DNA of 64,000 nt from Pseudomonadota bacterium (GCA_027487795.1 JAIYCX010000036.1:1-64000), one strand, 5' to 3'; shown: positions 55,607 through 64,000, counted from the stretch's first letter. Numbers and translations: made by a program. Notes: generated from the letters alone by a model not told the origin.

Positions 55607-56755
55607 TTACCAAGCCCCGCATTCTTTTCCTGTCTTAACTAACAGTTCTGCTACTTGCTCGAGGTCGGACTTTGGTGCTTCAGGGTAAATCGGTAGTGCT
55701 ACTGTTTGAAGTGCTGCAGTTTCACTTACTTTAAAATCACCTTCTTTGAAACCCATACTAGAGAAGCATGGTTGTAAATGTAGGGGAAATGGATAGTATA
55801 CCATAACTCCAATATTTGCATTCTTTGCAGCTTCAAGAAATTTATCTCTAAAAGGTATTCTAACAACAAATTGATTGAAAGTATGAAAAGAAGGAGATTC
55901 TTCTTTAGGAAGCGTTATCGCTAAACTATCTAATGTCCCTTTTGGTAATAGATCGTTAAACAATGTGTAATAGATATTTGCATTTTGTCTTCTTGATTCT
56001 ACCCAAGAATTTAAATGAGGTAATTTAACTTTTAAAATAGCAGCTTGAAGAGTATCTATTCTAAAATTTCCCCCAACGTATTGATGTTGATATTTAACGG
56101 CAGGATTTTGTCCGTGATTTCTTATTGAACTGAGTTTGTGAAATAATTCTTCGGAATTTGTTGTAACCATCCCTCCATCACCAAAACAGCCAAGATTTTT
56201 AGATGGGAAGAAACTAAAACAACCGATATCACCAATATTACCTACTTGTTTCCCCTCATAGGTAGATCCAATTGCTTGCGCAGCGTCTTCTATAACAGGT
56301 ATATTATATTTCTTTCCAAGTTCAATTATCTTATCCATCTTTGCTGATTGTCCAAATAAGTGAACAGGCATTATGGCTTTAGTTTTTGATGTTATTTTTT
56401 CTTCAATTCTTTGTGTGTCAATATTGTACGAAGTATCACAGATATCAACAAATACTGGGGTAGCACCTACTCTGTAAATACTACCAACTGTAGCAAAAAA
56501 ACTATAGGGTGTAGTGATGACTTCATCACCAGGGCCGATATCTAAAGCCATTAGTGCCATAATCAGGGCATCTGATCCAGAAGTAACACCAAGAGTGTAC
56601 TTTGAACCAATGTAGCCAGCTGCATCACATTCAAATTCTTGTACTTCTTTTCCTAGTATGAATTGTTGAGATTCGATAACGCCGCTAATGGCATTATGTA
56701 ATTCTGATTTTAAGGACTCGTATTGTGGGCGTAAATTTAGTAATGGTACTGACAT
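55607..56755 (-). CDS. DegT/DnrJ/EryC1/StrS-family sugar aminotransferase
   Basis: 382 residues, a PLP enzyme acting on keto-sugars. Start LLNLRPQYESLKSELHNAI; SGSDALIMALMALDIGPGDEVITTPYSFFATVGSI; IEDAAQAIGSTYEGKQVG; and the PLP lysine in CFSFFPSKNLGCFGDGGM. The set of dehydrogenase, epimerase and aminotransferase points to an amino-sugar (possibly 3-amino-uronic acid type, as WbpE with WbpA) for a surface polysaccharide. It is first in the four-gene cluster, so the promoter should lie in 56756-56925. Confidence 0.94.
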   Translation of the reverse strand: MSVPLLNLRPQYESLKSELHNAISGVIESQQFILGKEVQEFECDAAGYIGSKYTLGVTSGSDALIMALMALDIGPGDEVITTPYSFFATVGSIYRVGATPVFVDICDTSYNIDTQRIEEKITSKTKAIMPVHLFGQSAKMDKIIELGKKYNIPVIEDAAQAIGSTYEGKQVGNIGDIGCFSFFPSKNLGCFGDGGMVTTNSEELFHKLSSIRNHGQNPAVKYQHQYVGGNFRIDTLQAAILKVKLPHLNSWVESRRQNANIYYTLFNDLLPKGTLDSLAITLPKEESPSFHTFNQFVVRIPFRDKFLEAAKNANIGVMVYYPFPLHLQPCFSSMGFKEGDFKVSETAALQTVALPIYPEAPKSDLEQVAELLVKTGKECGAW

Positions 56756-56925
56756 TTAATGTTTCTCAATCGTCAAATTAATTAGGAATTAAATACAACA
56801 TTAATTCTGGCTAGTCACTCTATGATTATATATTTAATGGCCATGTGATTTTTGTTGTACTTTAGATAGGATTTTTATTTATTTTTTATTGTGTTTTAAT
56901 CACTGAATTTAGTTTTATTAAAAAG

Positions 56926-58548
56926 TTGAAAATTAAGAATTTCTTCTCAAATCATTTCTCTTTTAAGTTAAGTTTCATATCAATCTCATTAGCTATTTTA
57001 ATGCTAGTGGCTTCACAGTGGCAGTGGAAACGTTATCATGAAAAACTATTGATTGAGAAAGATTTTGATACATTAAAAAAGTCTATTTTTGATCAAGATA
57101 ATTCAGGTGCAATAGACATAACAGACTATTTAAATACTGATTTGTCGATTTTCGTCAATAAATTAGTCAAGATAAATGGTAGCTATGATTTTTCGAAACA
57201 GGAACTAATACTCAATCAGCGAACAAAGAATGGTCCAGGAGCATGGATTATAACTAAATTTCAGTCTGACGCTTCTAAAGAAGTCCTTTTGAAAGAAATT
57301 TATATATCTAGAGGTTTTATACCGTTCGCTAAAGCCAATTTAAGGAGTATCAATGATTTCAATTTCCAAGAAAATACAGTTTTTGGCATATTAAAGAAGA
57401 GTGTATCTAAAAGAAGTTTTTTATCTCCTGGTGCTGCTACCAATATTGAAAAAGAGTGGCTTTATCCTGATATTAAATTGATAAACGATAGTTTAGCAAA
57501 CAAGGATACAAGTAAATCTGTTATTGACGATTTTTTCATACAAAGAGTTGGTAAATCACCTCAAGGAGATTATCCTGAACAGGATATCAGTATACAAGTT
57601 CCTTCCTCGACTCACTTTTGGTATACTATTGAATGGATTTTTCTCGCAATATTTACATTATTTATATCTCTAGTTATACAAATATTCAGACCAAAGAAGA
57701 GGTCAAACCTCACTAGTTCTATGTCTAATATGATTAAATTTTTCTTCATATTTACTTTTGCTTTGATATCTTGCCTAGATTCTTCATATGCCATTACTGA
57801 TATTCCTTCAGTGGAGCAGAAAGCTGGAATCGTACAAAGACTTGGTGAAAAAATTGATTTAAGTCTAGTTTTTACTGATGAGACTGGAGCTAAATTACCA
57901 TTATCTAGTTTTATTTTACAAGATAAACCACTTATTATAGCTCCTGTTTACTTTGAATGTCCTAGGCTCTGTACCTTGACGCAAGAAGGATTGGTTAATA
58001 GTCTGTCTAGATTGGATTTAAAGTTAGGAGTCGATTATAAAATATTATCCGTAAGTATTAACCCCAGAGAAACGTCAATAATTGCAGCTAAAAAAGCAGA
58101 AAAATATCGTTCTCTTTTAAATTTTAGCAAATTTGATAAAGATAATTCTGCTGAAAGGGCAAATAAAGAGGGCTGGAAATTTCTTATCGGCGAACAAAAT
58201 AGTATAACTACCTTGATGGAAACGCTAGGTTTTAAGTATGAAATAGATAAGGGCGAATTCTTACATGCTGCTGGTATAATCGTTTTAACGCCAGATGGGA
58301 GTATCTCTAGATATCTTTTAGGTATAGATTATCCCAAAAGAGATTTTACTTTGGCACTAGTAGAGGCTTCTCAAGGAAAGATTGGTAGTTTAATTGATCA
58401 AGTTTTAATGTTTTGCTTTCGATATGATCATATTAAAGGTCAATATACTTTTGCAATTTGGGCAATTATTCGTATTGTCTCAATTGGCTTTGCAGTAGTA
58501 CTATTAAGTGCGCTTATTTTGCTAAAAAGAAAAGAAAACCTAGGTTAG
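56926..58548 (+). CDS. SURF1-SCO1 fusion, cytochrome oxidase assembly factor
   Basis: 540 residues in one uninterrupted frame. Residues 1-255 are SURF1: N-terminal helix, VASQWQWKRYHEKLL, VKINGSYDFSKQELILNQRTKNGPG, LLKEIYISRGFIPF and a C-terminal helix near 232-252. Residues 266-540 are SCO1/SenC: a signal-like helix, then YFECPRLCTLTQEGL with copper ligands Cys345 and Cys349 and His447 in FLHAAGIIVL, and a final helix. SURF1 aids haem a insertion and SCO1 delivers copper to the CuA site. In-frame ATGs at 57721 and 57730 could give separate SCO1. Start TTG 56926 has no clear ribosome site. It leads the oxidase operon. Confidence 0.85.
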   Translation: MKIKNFFSNHFSFKLSFISISLAILMLVASQWQWKRYHEKLLIEKDFDTLKKSIFDQDNSGAIDITDYLNTDLSIFVNKLVKINGSYDFSKQELILNQRTKNGPGAWIITKFQSDASKEVLLKEIYISRGFIPFAKANLRSINDFNFQENTVFGILKKSVSKRSFLSPGAATNIEKEWLYPDIKLINDSLANKDTSKSVIDDFFIQRVGKSPQGDYPEQDISIQVPSSTHFWYTIEWIFLAIFTLFISLVIQIFRPKKRSNLTSSMSNMIKFFFIFTFALISCLDSSYAITDIPSVEQKAGIVQRLGEKIDLSLVFTDETGAKLPLSSFILQDKPLIIAPVYFECPRLCTLTQEGLVNSLSRLDLKLGVDYKILSVSINPRETSIIAAKKAEKYRSLLNFSKFDKDNSAERANKEGWKFLIGEQNSITTLMETLGFKYEIDKGEFLHAAGIIVLTPDGSISRYLLGIDYPKRDFTLALVEASQGKIGSLIDQVLMFCFRYDHIKGQYTFAIWAIIRIVSIGFAVVLLSALILLKRKENLG

Positions 58549-58557
58549 ACTTTATTT

Positions 58558-59505
58558 ATGTTAGATTGGATTTTAGAAATATTTGATTTTATGCCAGTTG
58601 AAGCTTCTTCGTGGGCTTCTAGAGTGGATTATATTAATAATGTAATCACAGTAATATCTGTTTTTTGTACAGTTGCTATCACTTTTGTGATGATACTATT
58701 TGCATGGAAGTATCGTCGTAAATCTGAAAATCAAAAGACTGCTTATATAACTCATAATGCAACATTAGAGACTATTTGGACTATCATACCTACGATAATT
58801 TGTTTTGTGTTATTTTATTTTGGTTACACAGTTTATCATGAAATGAGAAATCCACCCGTAGGAGCAAATGAAGTATTTGTGAAGGGTCAAACTTGGTATT
58901 GGGATTTTCAATATGCGAATGGTAAAAAAAGTACTGGTGAATTAGTTGTTCCAGTAGGGGAGCCTGTTAAATTAATTATGACTTCGGCGGATGTTCTACA
59001 TAGTTTTTTTATCCCTGCTATGAGAGTCAAAGAAGATATGTATAACGGAAATTATTCTTATTTATGGTTTACTCCGACTTCTTCTGGAACATTTGATATA
59101 TTTTGTACTGAATATTGTGGGACGCAGCACTCAGGTATGACAGCAAAATTAAAAGTCGTTTCTAAGGAAGCATACAATGATTGGTTAAATGAGAAAAAAG
59201 ATCCATCAGCTGAACCAGTTTTGCCTGAAGTTACTGGAAAGGCTATATATACTGCTAAATGTGCTGCATGCCACTCCTTAGACGGTAGTAAAGTCGTTGG
59301 TCCTTCTTTCAAAGGTATATATTCTGGAGCAAAACATGTTCTTCAAGACGGAACAGAAGTTGTAGTTGATGATAATTACATTAGAAATTCTATAGCGAAT
59401 CCCCTATCTCAAATAGTTGCTGGCTACCCTCCAGTTATGCCTGCTTTTCAGCTAAGTGAAGATGAATTGATAGGTGTAATCAGTTACATGAAAACACTTA
59501 AATAG
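58558..59505 (+). CDS. coxB: Cytochrome c oxidase subunit II with fused cytochrome c domain (caa3 type)
   Basis: 315 residues. Two membrane helices (about 25-50 and 70-92) are followed by the CuA cupredoxin domain: GQTWYWDFQY, SADVLHSFFIPAMRVKEDMYNG and CuA ligands Cys183, Cys187 in CTEYCGTQHSGM. From about residue 225 a cytochrome c domain has CAACH at 235-239 and Met in PPVMPAFQLSEDELIGVISYM. It accepts electrons and passes them from CuA to subunit I at the periplasmic face. The fused haem defines a caa3-type oxidase. Starts nine bases after the fusion gene. Confidence 0.97.
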   Translation: MLDWILEIFDFMPVEASSWASRVDYINNVITVISVFCTVAITFVMILFAWKYRRKSENQKTAYITHNATLETIWTIIPTIICFVLFYFGYTVYHEMRNPPVGANEVFVKGQTWYWDFQYANGKKSTGELVVPVGEPVKLIMTSADVLHSFFIPAMRVKEDMYNGNYSYLWFTPTSSGTFDIFCTEYCGTQHSGMTAKLKVVSKEAYNDWLNEKKDPSAEPVLPEVTGKAIYTAKCAACHSLDGSKVVGPSFKGIYSGAKHVLQDGTEVVVDDNYIRNSIANPLSQIVAGYPPVMPAFQLSEDELIGVISYMKTLK

Positions 59506-59539
59506 TATTAGTTTTAGTTAATTTGGATATAAATATAAT

Positions 59540-61219
59540 ATGAGTAACGATACAAATCATCATACAGATAAACATTCAGGAGACGTGAATTATCTTAATT
59601 TTGAAAAAGGTTTCATGTCTTGGTGGATGTCAATCGACCATAAAAGAATCGGCTTAATGTATTTAGTAAGTATGATATTCTTTTTTGCTATAGGAGGTCT
59701 TCTTGCCTTGGTTGTAAGAACTGAGCTTATGAAAAGAGGTCAGACTATCATAGACAATGACACTTATAATATGGCCTTTACTCTTCATGGGGTAATAATG
59801 ATATTTTTATTTATTGTTCCTGGAGTACCAGCAACACTAGGAAATTTTTTATTACCACTAATGATTGGTGCAAAAGACGTTGCTTTTCCAAGATTAAATA
59901 GACTTAGTTATTGGGTTTATGTTTTTGGTAGTTTCTTTGCATTCTTAGCAATATATTTTAAACTTGATACTGGATGGACTTTCTACAGTCCGTATAGTTT
60001 GAGAAATGCACCTGCTGTTATGTCGGCAACTATGGCTGCTTTTGTTCTTGGATTTGCAAGTATTCTTACTGGAGTAAATTTTCTTGTTACTATTCATAAG
60101 ATGAGAGCCCCTGGACTTACTTGGGATCGTTTACCATTATTCGTATGGGCTACATATGCTACAGCTCTTCTTCAAGTAATTGCTACTCCTATCATAGGAA
60201 TAACTTTATTATTATTGTTCTTAGAGAACGCTTTTGGTATCGGTGTATTTAGACCTGATGTAGGAGGTGATCCTGTTCTTTTTCAACATCTTTTCTGGTT
60301 CTATTCTCATCCAGTCGTTTACATAATGATTCTTCCTGCAATGGGAATCGTGAGCGAAATAATTCCAGTATTCTCGAGAAAACCAATTTTTGGTTACAAA
60401 GCTATTGTTTGGGCTAGTGTTGGTATCGCTGCTATATCATTCCTAGTTTGGGGACATCATATGTTTGTCTCTGGGATGTCTGATTTTGTCAGATATTTAT
60501 TTTCATTTTTAACCTTCTTTGTTGCGGTACCTACGGCAGTTAAAGTTTTTAACTGGGTTGCTACTATATATAAAGGCTCAGTGGAATTTACTTCACCTAT
60601 GCTTTATGCGATGGCTTTTGTTTTCTTGTTTATGATAGCTGGAACAACAGGAATACACTTAGCTACTTTGGCAACGGATGCTCACTATCATGACACATAC
60701 TTTGTAGTAGCGCATTTCCATTACACTATCCAAGGTGGTGCCGTAATAGGATTATATGCTGGCCTACATTTTTGGTTCCCTAAAATATTTGGAAGGATGT
60801 ACAATGAAAAATTTGCAAAGATTGCTTTCTGCCTTCTTTTCATTGGCTTCAATGGAACTTTCTTACCACAATTTGTTCTTGGTATGATGGGTATGCCTAG
60901 AAGGTATGCAGACTATAGCACTTTTTCTAATGTCGATACTTTTGAGTATTTACACTTTATATCTACCTGCTTCTCATATATCAACGCCTTAGGTTACAGC
61001 TTAGTTTTAGTTAATCTAGGTTATGGTGCAGTAAAAGGCGTTAAGGCTACTGCTAACCCTTACAACTCTCTTGGTCTAGAATGGCAAACACCTAGCCCTC
61101 CTCCACATGACAATTTTGAAACAATACCTGTTGTTACAGATTGGAGTTATGGATATGGTGAGGAATATTCAGATCATGATCATAATGGAAATAAAAAGGT
61201 TGTAGCTAAGCCAGCTTAA
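59540..61219 (+). CDS. ctaD: Cytochrome c oxidase subunit I, A2-type
   Basis: 559 residues, twelve-helix haem-copper oxidase core. WWMSIDHKRIGLMYL, HGVIMIFLFIVP (haem a ligand), the CuB His and cross-linked Tyr in YSHPVVY (255-261), WGHHMF and HDTYFVVAHFHYTI. YSHPxVY in place of GHPEVY is the YS motif of A2-type enzymes, which lack the usual proton-channel glutamate. It reduces oxygen to water and pumps protons. A TATAAT directly before ATG is probably chance, because it lies within the operon. Confidence 0.98.
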   Translation: MSNDTNHHTDKHSGDVNYLNFEKGFMSWWMSIDHKRIGLMYLVSMIFFFAIGGLLALVVRTELMKRGQTIIDNDTYNMAFTLHGVIMIFLFIVPGVPATLGNFLLPLMIGAKDVAFPRLNRLSYWVYVFGSFFAFLAIYFKLDTGWTFYSPYSLRNAPAVMSATMAAFVLGFASILTGVNFLVTIHKMRAPGLTWDRLPLFVWATYATALLQVIATPIIGITLLLLFLENAFGIGVFRPDVGGDPVLFQHLFWFYSHPVVYIMILPAMGIVSEIIPVFSRKPIFGYKAIVWASVGIAAISFLVWGHHMFVSGMSDFVRYLFSFLTFFVAVPTAVKVFNWVATIYKGSVEFTSPMLYAMAFVFLFMIAGTTGIHLATLATDAHYHDTYFVVAHFHYTIQGGAVIGLYAGLHFWFPKIFGRMYNEKFAKIAFCLLFIGFNGTFLPQFVLGMMGMPRRYADYSTFSNVDTFEYLHFISTCFSYINALGYSLVLVNLGYGAVKGVKATANPYNSLGLEWQTPSPPPHDNFETIPVVTDWSYGYGEEYSDHDHNGNKKVVAKPA

Positions 61220-61248
61220 TATATTAAAGAAGATAATTTTATATAACT

Positions 61249-61881
61249 ATGAGTCATCACGAAACACTACCGGCAGGACACTATCATCACCTAGAACCTG
61301 AACAGGCCTATCACTCTGCTAAATTAGCAATGTGGATATTTCTTGCTACAGAAATACATTTATTTGGTGGGGCATTTTGTGCATTTGCTTTTTTTAGATG
61401 GAGATATTTCGATGATTTTAATCACTATGCTGGTCAATTAAATTGGCAGTTGGGGGCATTAAACACTTTAGTGCTACTAACCTCATCTTGGGCTATGGTT
61501 CGCGGAGTTGATGCCGCACAAAAAGGTCTTAATAAGCTTTGCGGTAGATGGTTAATTGTTACAATTATTTTAGCATTTGTTTTCTTTGGCATTAAAGCTA
61601 TAGAATACAGTACTAAGCTATCTCACGGTATATATCCTTCTACTCATATTTTTTGGGGGTTATATTATACTATGACTGGAATACATGCTCTTCATATCGC
61701 AGTTGGTATAGGCTTAATTTATTGGCTTTATTTACTGACAAAGAAAGAGCGCTTCTCTACTGTGTATTACACACCAGTTGAGGTGATTGGTCTTTATTGG
61801 CACTTAGTTGATGTTATTTGGATATTTTTGTTCCCTCTACTTTACTTACTAGGTGGAGTTGGGGCTGGGGCACATCATTAG
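61249..61881 (+). CDS. coxC: Cytochrome c oxidase subunit III
   Basis: 210 residues with five membrane helices. AKLAMWIFLATEIHLFGGAFCAFAFFRWRY, THIFWGLYYTMTGIHALHIAVGIGLIYW and VEVIGLYWHLVDVIWIFLFPLLYLL are typical. It is the short bacterial form lacking the first two helices of the mitochondrial subunit, as in caa3 and bo3 oxidases. It stabilises subunit I and oxygen access. It follows subunit I by 29 bases. Confidence 0.96.
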   Translation: MSHHETLPAGHYHHLEPEQAYHSAKLAMWIFLATEIHLFGGAFCAFAFFRWRYFDDFNHYAGQLNWQLGALNTLVLLTSSWAMVRGVDAAQKGLNKLCGRWLIVTIILAFVFFGIKAIEYSTKLSHGIYPSTHIFWGLYYTMTGIHALHIAVGIGLIYWLYLLTKKERFSTVYYTPVEVIGLYWHLVDVIWIFLFPLLYLLGGVGAGAHH

Positions 61882-61899
61882 AAGATAATTAGAGGAAAT

Positions 61900-62361
61900 A
61901 TGGAACATACTACAGAATGGAAAAGACTTGGTAAAGGTGACTTACCTACGGAAGATATGGATACAGGCTTAGGTCATATTGTACCTATTGATGTCTATAA
62001 TAAAGTTTTTGCTGCTTTAGTGGTGCTAACACTCGCCACTGTTTGGGCTGCTACTTTAGAGGTTAGTGGTACGGCACATATAATAGTTGCTATGTTTATC
62101 GCATTAATTAAAGCTGCTCTTGTATATGGCTGCTTTATGCATCTTTTATTTGAAAAGAAGATAATATGGATAATTGTCACTTATCCTTTATTTATACTTG
62201 CGCTTATGATTCTTGGAACAACAGGAGATGCCAGTGTAAAGAGAGAATCTATACCTTCAAATGTTGAAATCGAATACAAAAAAGGGAAAGGATTTGGTGT
62301 TAATGATGAATTTCTTCAAGCTCCGGATGTTAAAGAAGATACTGCACATTCAACGCACTAG
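61900..62361 (+). CDS. caa3-type oxidase subunit IV
   Basis: 153 residues. Three membrane helices (about 35-52, 57-78, 84-107): VFAALVVLTLATVWAATL, HIIVAMFIALIKAALVYGCFMHL, IWIIVTYPLFILALMILGT, matching prokaryotic cytochrome oxidase subunit IV, a small non-catalytic subunit. A polar tail of about 45 residues follows and is unusual in length. Strong ribosome site AGAGGA precedes ATG. Its 3' end overlaps the next gene by 35 bases. Confidence 0.9.
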   Translation: MEHTTEWKRLGKGDLPTEDMDTGLGHIVPIDVYNKVFAALVVLTLATVWAATLEVSGTAHIIVAMFIALIKAALVYGCFMHLLFEKKIIWIIVTYPLFILALMILGTTGDASVKRESIPSNVEIEYKKGKGFGVNDEFLQAPDVKEDTAHSTH

Positions 62362-62950
62362 TATCGTTAATAATAGTTTATTTTGGTATTTTTTATTAAG
62401 CTTATTTATTAGTTGTTTAACTAATAATTCTGTAGCTACTGAAGATTTAAAACTAATTAACTTAGGCCCAGCTCCGGTTATATCTGGTTTTAATCAAGAT
62501 AATCTGGAAATAAATTATAATCCTGTAACGTCAGGTGAAATAACACTAGTTAATTTTTTCTTTACTTCTTGTCATGGGCCATGCCCAATAATAATGGAGA
62601 ATGTTAAAAGATTACTAAACAATTCTAAGTGTAAAAAGTTAAAAGCCATATCAATTTCAGTTGATCCTGATTTTGACTCACCTAAGATTTTAAAAGATTA
62701 TAAAGAATCTAGGAATTTTGATGATCCTAGATGGTCTTTATTAAATTCTTCAAAGGAGCATATTAATAATCTTTTAAATAAAGGCTTTAAATTAGGTTCT
62801 GGAGCTAATTTTGCTGAACATACTGTTAGGATAGTACTAACAGATTCTAAAGGCGACATCCGAATTTTAAAGCAAGGGAACGGTAGTCCTGATGCTGGTG
62901 AAATGTCTCAATTAGCATCCGCGATAACTGAGCTATGTCCAGATAAGTAG
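62327..62950 (+). CDS. Second SCO1/SenC-like copper chaperone
   Basis: 207 residues from ATG 62327, inside the end of the subunit IV gene; an upstream frame start at 62261 would add 22 charged residues and is less likely. After a short leader comes a membrane anchor (SLFWYFLLSLFISCLTNNSVA), then TLVNFFFTSCHGPCPIIMENV with Cys82 and Cys86 and the third ligand His165 in NFAEHTVRIVL. These are the SCO1 copper ligands. It loads or reduces CuA of subunit II. It is the second SCO in this operon, the first being fused to SURF1. Confidence 0.93.
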   Translation: MLKKILHIQRTSIVNNSLFWYFLLSLFISCLTNNSVATEDLKLINLGPAPVISGFNQDNLEINYNPVTSGEITLVNFFFTSCHGPCPIIMENVKRLLNNSKCKKLKAISISVDPDFDSPKILKDYKESRNFDDPRWSLLNSSKEHINNLLNKGFKLGSGANFAEHTVRIVLTDSKGDIRILKQGNGSPDAGEMSQLASAITELCPDK

Positions 62951-62964
62951 ATAAGTAAGGTAAA

Positions 62965-63351
62965 TTACATTAAGATTGCTTCATCTTCTTTAAAAATCCT
63001 TTTTAGTCTTTCAAGCTCTATTTCTAAATTATTTATAGTATCTCTTACATAGGTAGATTTTAGTTTGCCTAATCCATCTTCACCCAAATCTTCTGTTACT
63101 ATGGTTAGGCTTTTGATCATAACTTGACTTAATACCAGTATTGAATCAAGTCCAACATTAGTGCCAAAATTATCTAGTAATAATGTTGTAAGACGCTCAA
63201 TTCTATCCTCATAAGGTTTCCATTTTTGAACACCAGCAACTGCCCTATCACTTGGTGTTCGAGAATCTACCGTCCTTCTAATTTGATTATCTATCGCCTC
63301 TAAAGCTTTAATTAGAGATTCATCAAGAATTGGTGTTTTAGGTTTAGCCAT
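62965..63351 (-). CDS. Helical protein of unknown function
   Basis: 128 residues, charged, no signal or membrane helix and no recognised family. ALEAIDNQIRRTVDSRT, KWKPYEDRIERLTTLLLDNFG and LSQVMIKSLTIVTEDLGEDGLGKLKSTYVRDTINNLEIELERLKRIF suggest a four-helix or coiled-coil protein. AAGGAA seven bases before ATG gives a good ribosome site. It lies 14 bases downstream of serA on the same strand, so they are probably cotranscribed. Confidence 0.6.
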   Translation of the reverse strand: MAKPKTPILDESLIKALEAIDNQIRRTVDSRTPSDRAVAGVQKWKPYEDRIERLTTLLLDNFGTNVGLDSILVLSQVMIKSLTIVTEDLGEDGLGKLKSTYVRDTINNLEIELERLKRIFKEDEAILM

Positions 63352-63365
63352 TTTGAGATTCCTTC

Positions 63366-64000
63366 TTAAAATAACATTCTTGTTTTTATACTTTTAGGAA
63401 GTTCTGCAATTCTCTTTCTTATTTCTTCTGATACATCCTGGTTAATATCCATTATTAAATAACCAACATCAGAATTTGTCCCTAAATATTGTGATTCAAT
63501 ATTTGCCCCTACCTCTGAAATTACCTGAGTTATTTCAGATAGTGCTCCTGGAATATTTTTATGTATATTTAAAATTCTATGAGTTTTTTCATGACTTGGT
63601 AAAAATACATTTGGAAAATTAACAGCGCCTAAAGTTGAACCAACGTCTAAAAAAGATATTAATGATTTAGCAACTTCAATTCCAATATTTTTTTGTGCTT
63701 CAAGAGTACTTCCACCAATATGTGGAGTCAGTATGACATTTGGTAATCCTTGCAGTGGAGATGTGAATGGTGCTGAATTCTTATTAGGCTCACTTGGGAA
63801 AACATCTAATGCTGCTCCTCCAATTTGGCCATTTTTTATCCCATCAACAAGAGAATATAGGTTAATTACTTTTCCCCTACTATGATTTATAATATAGGCA
63901 CCTTTTTTCATCTCTTTAATTGAAGATTCACAGATTATATTTTCTGTTTCTTGAGTTGCCGGAACATGCAGTGAAATGTAATCACATTTTTTATAAAGCT
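63366..64000 (-). CDS. serA: D-3-phosphoglycerate dehydrogenase, 5' end beyond the window
   Basis: The frame runs off the window edge: upstream of ATG 63911 it continues in frame as CDYISLHVPATQETENIICESSIKEMKKG, so the true start is outside. Visible parts are the end of the NAD domain with YIINHSRGKVIN and the catalytic His in ILTPHIGGSTLEAQKNIG, then a C-terminal ACT domain (THRILNIHKNIPGALSEITQVI) that binds serine for feedback inhibition. This layout matches the short E. coli type SerA. It makes 3-phosphohydroxypyruvate, the first step of serine synthesis. Confidence 0.95.
   Translation of the reverse strand, partial: LYKKCDYISLHVPATQETENIICESSIKEMKKGAYIINHSRGKVINLYSLVDGIKNGQIGGAALDVFPSEPNKNSAPFTSPLQGLPNVILTPHIGGSTLEAQKNIGIEVAKSLISFLDVGSTLGAVNFPNVFLPSHEKTHRILNIHKNIPGALSEITQVISEVGANIESQYLGTNSDVGYLIMDINQDVSEEIRKRIAELPKSIKTRMLF

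Noticed and set aside
59534-59539. TATAAT promoter directly before ctaD
   Set aside because: Transcription would begin inside the gene, and ctaD sits within a clear operon; likely chance in AT-rich DNA.
62261-62326. Extended N-terminus of the second SCO1-like protein
   Set aside because: It is charged sequence in another frame of the subunit IV gene; ATG 62327 places the membrane anchor near the N-terminus as in the family.

Overview
The window is an AT-rich (roughly one third G+C by eye) bacterial chromosome segment, densely packed and using the standard code (TGA is a stop). It comes from a Gram-negative, rod-shaped, respiring cell. Outer-membrane LPS is shown by kdsA and lptC-lptA-lptB, rod shape by the mreBCD-mrdA-rodA set, and aerobic respiration by a caa3-type cytochrome oxidase operon. 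The exact lineage cannot be fixed from sequence alone. A low-GC proteobacterial relative of the former deltaproteobacteria is a weak guess, based on the A2-type caa3 oxidase, the type 2 PyrF and the Lys-rich HU protein. No tRNA, rRNA, CRISPR array, insertion sequence or prophage was recognised. No gap between genes exceeds 300 bases; the largest are about 140 to 180 bases.

Layout. 151-8625: glycosyltransferases, an HU protein with a histone H1-like tail, a secreted unknown and a two-helix membrane unknown, running into ligA (to 10598). 10626-16099: a LysR regulator, a Xer-type recombinase, a HEAT-repeat protein, a FapA-like protein and a CBS-pair protein. 16096-20379 (minus): a small operon of FGGY kinase, hydroxyacid dehydrogenase and di-haem peroxidase, then an M48 lipoprotein, head-to-head with a ComEC-like channel. 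21825-29464 (minus): fmdB-like, yggT, yggS, maf, rodA, mrdA, mreD, mreC, mreB, the cell-elongation block. 29584-38459 (minus): a small unknown, lptB, lptA, lptC, kdsA and sugar-nucleotide and glycosyltransferase genes for surface polysaccharide, with a paralogous glycosyltransferase divergent at 38603.

40389-52593: a PmtA-like methyltransferase next to a tyrosine-phosphatase-fold protein, pyrF, zinc-free forms of ribosomal proteins S14 and L31, a ferredoxin-NADP reductase, a beta-CASP nuclease, smpB, nagZ, a CheY-like receiver, mprF and membrane unknowns. 52604-56755 (minus): a four-gene cluster whose stop and start codons abut directly, with a second PmtA-like methyltransferase, an epimerase, a nucleotide-sugar dehydrogenase and an aminotransferase. 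56926-62950: the oxidase operon, opening with a single open frame that fuses SURF1 to SCO1 and closing with a second SCO1-like protein. 62965-64000: an unknown and the C-terminal part of serA.

The best candidates for something unusual are the SURF1-SCO1 fusion, rodA with no ATG, GTG or TTG anywhere in its first half, the zinc-free S14/L31 pair, the methyltransferase-phosphatase and MprF sets that point to phospholipid headgroup remodelling, and several exact palindromes in intergenic regions.
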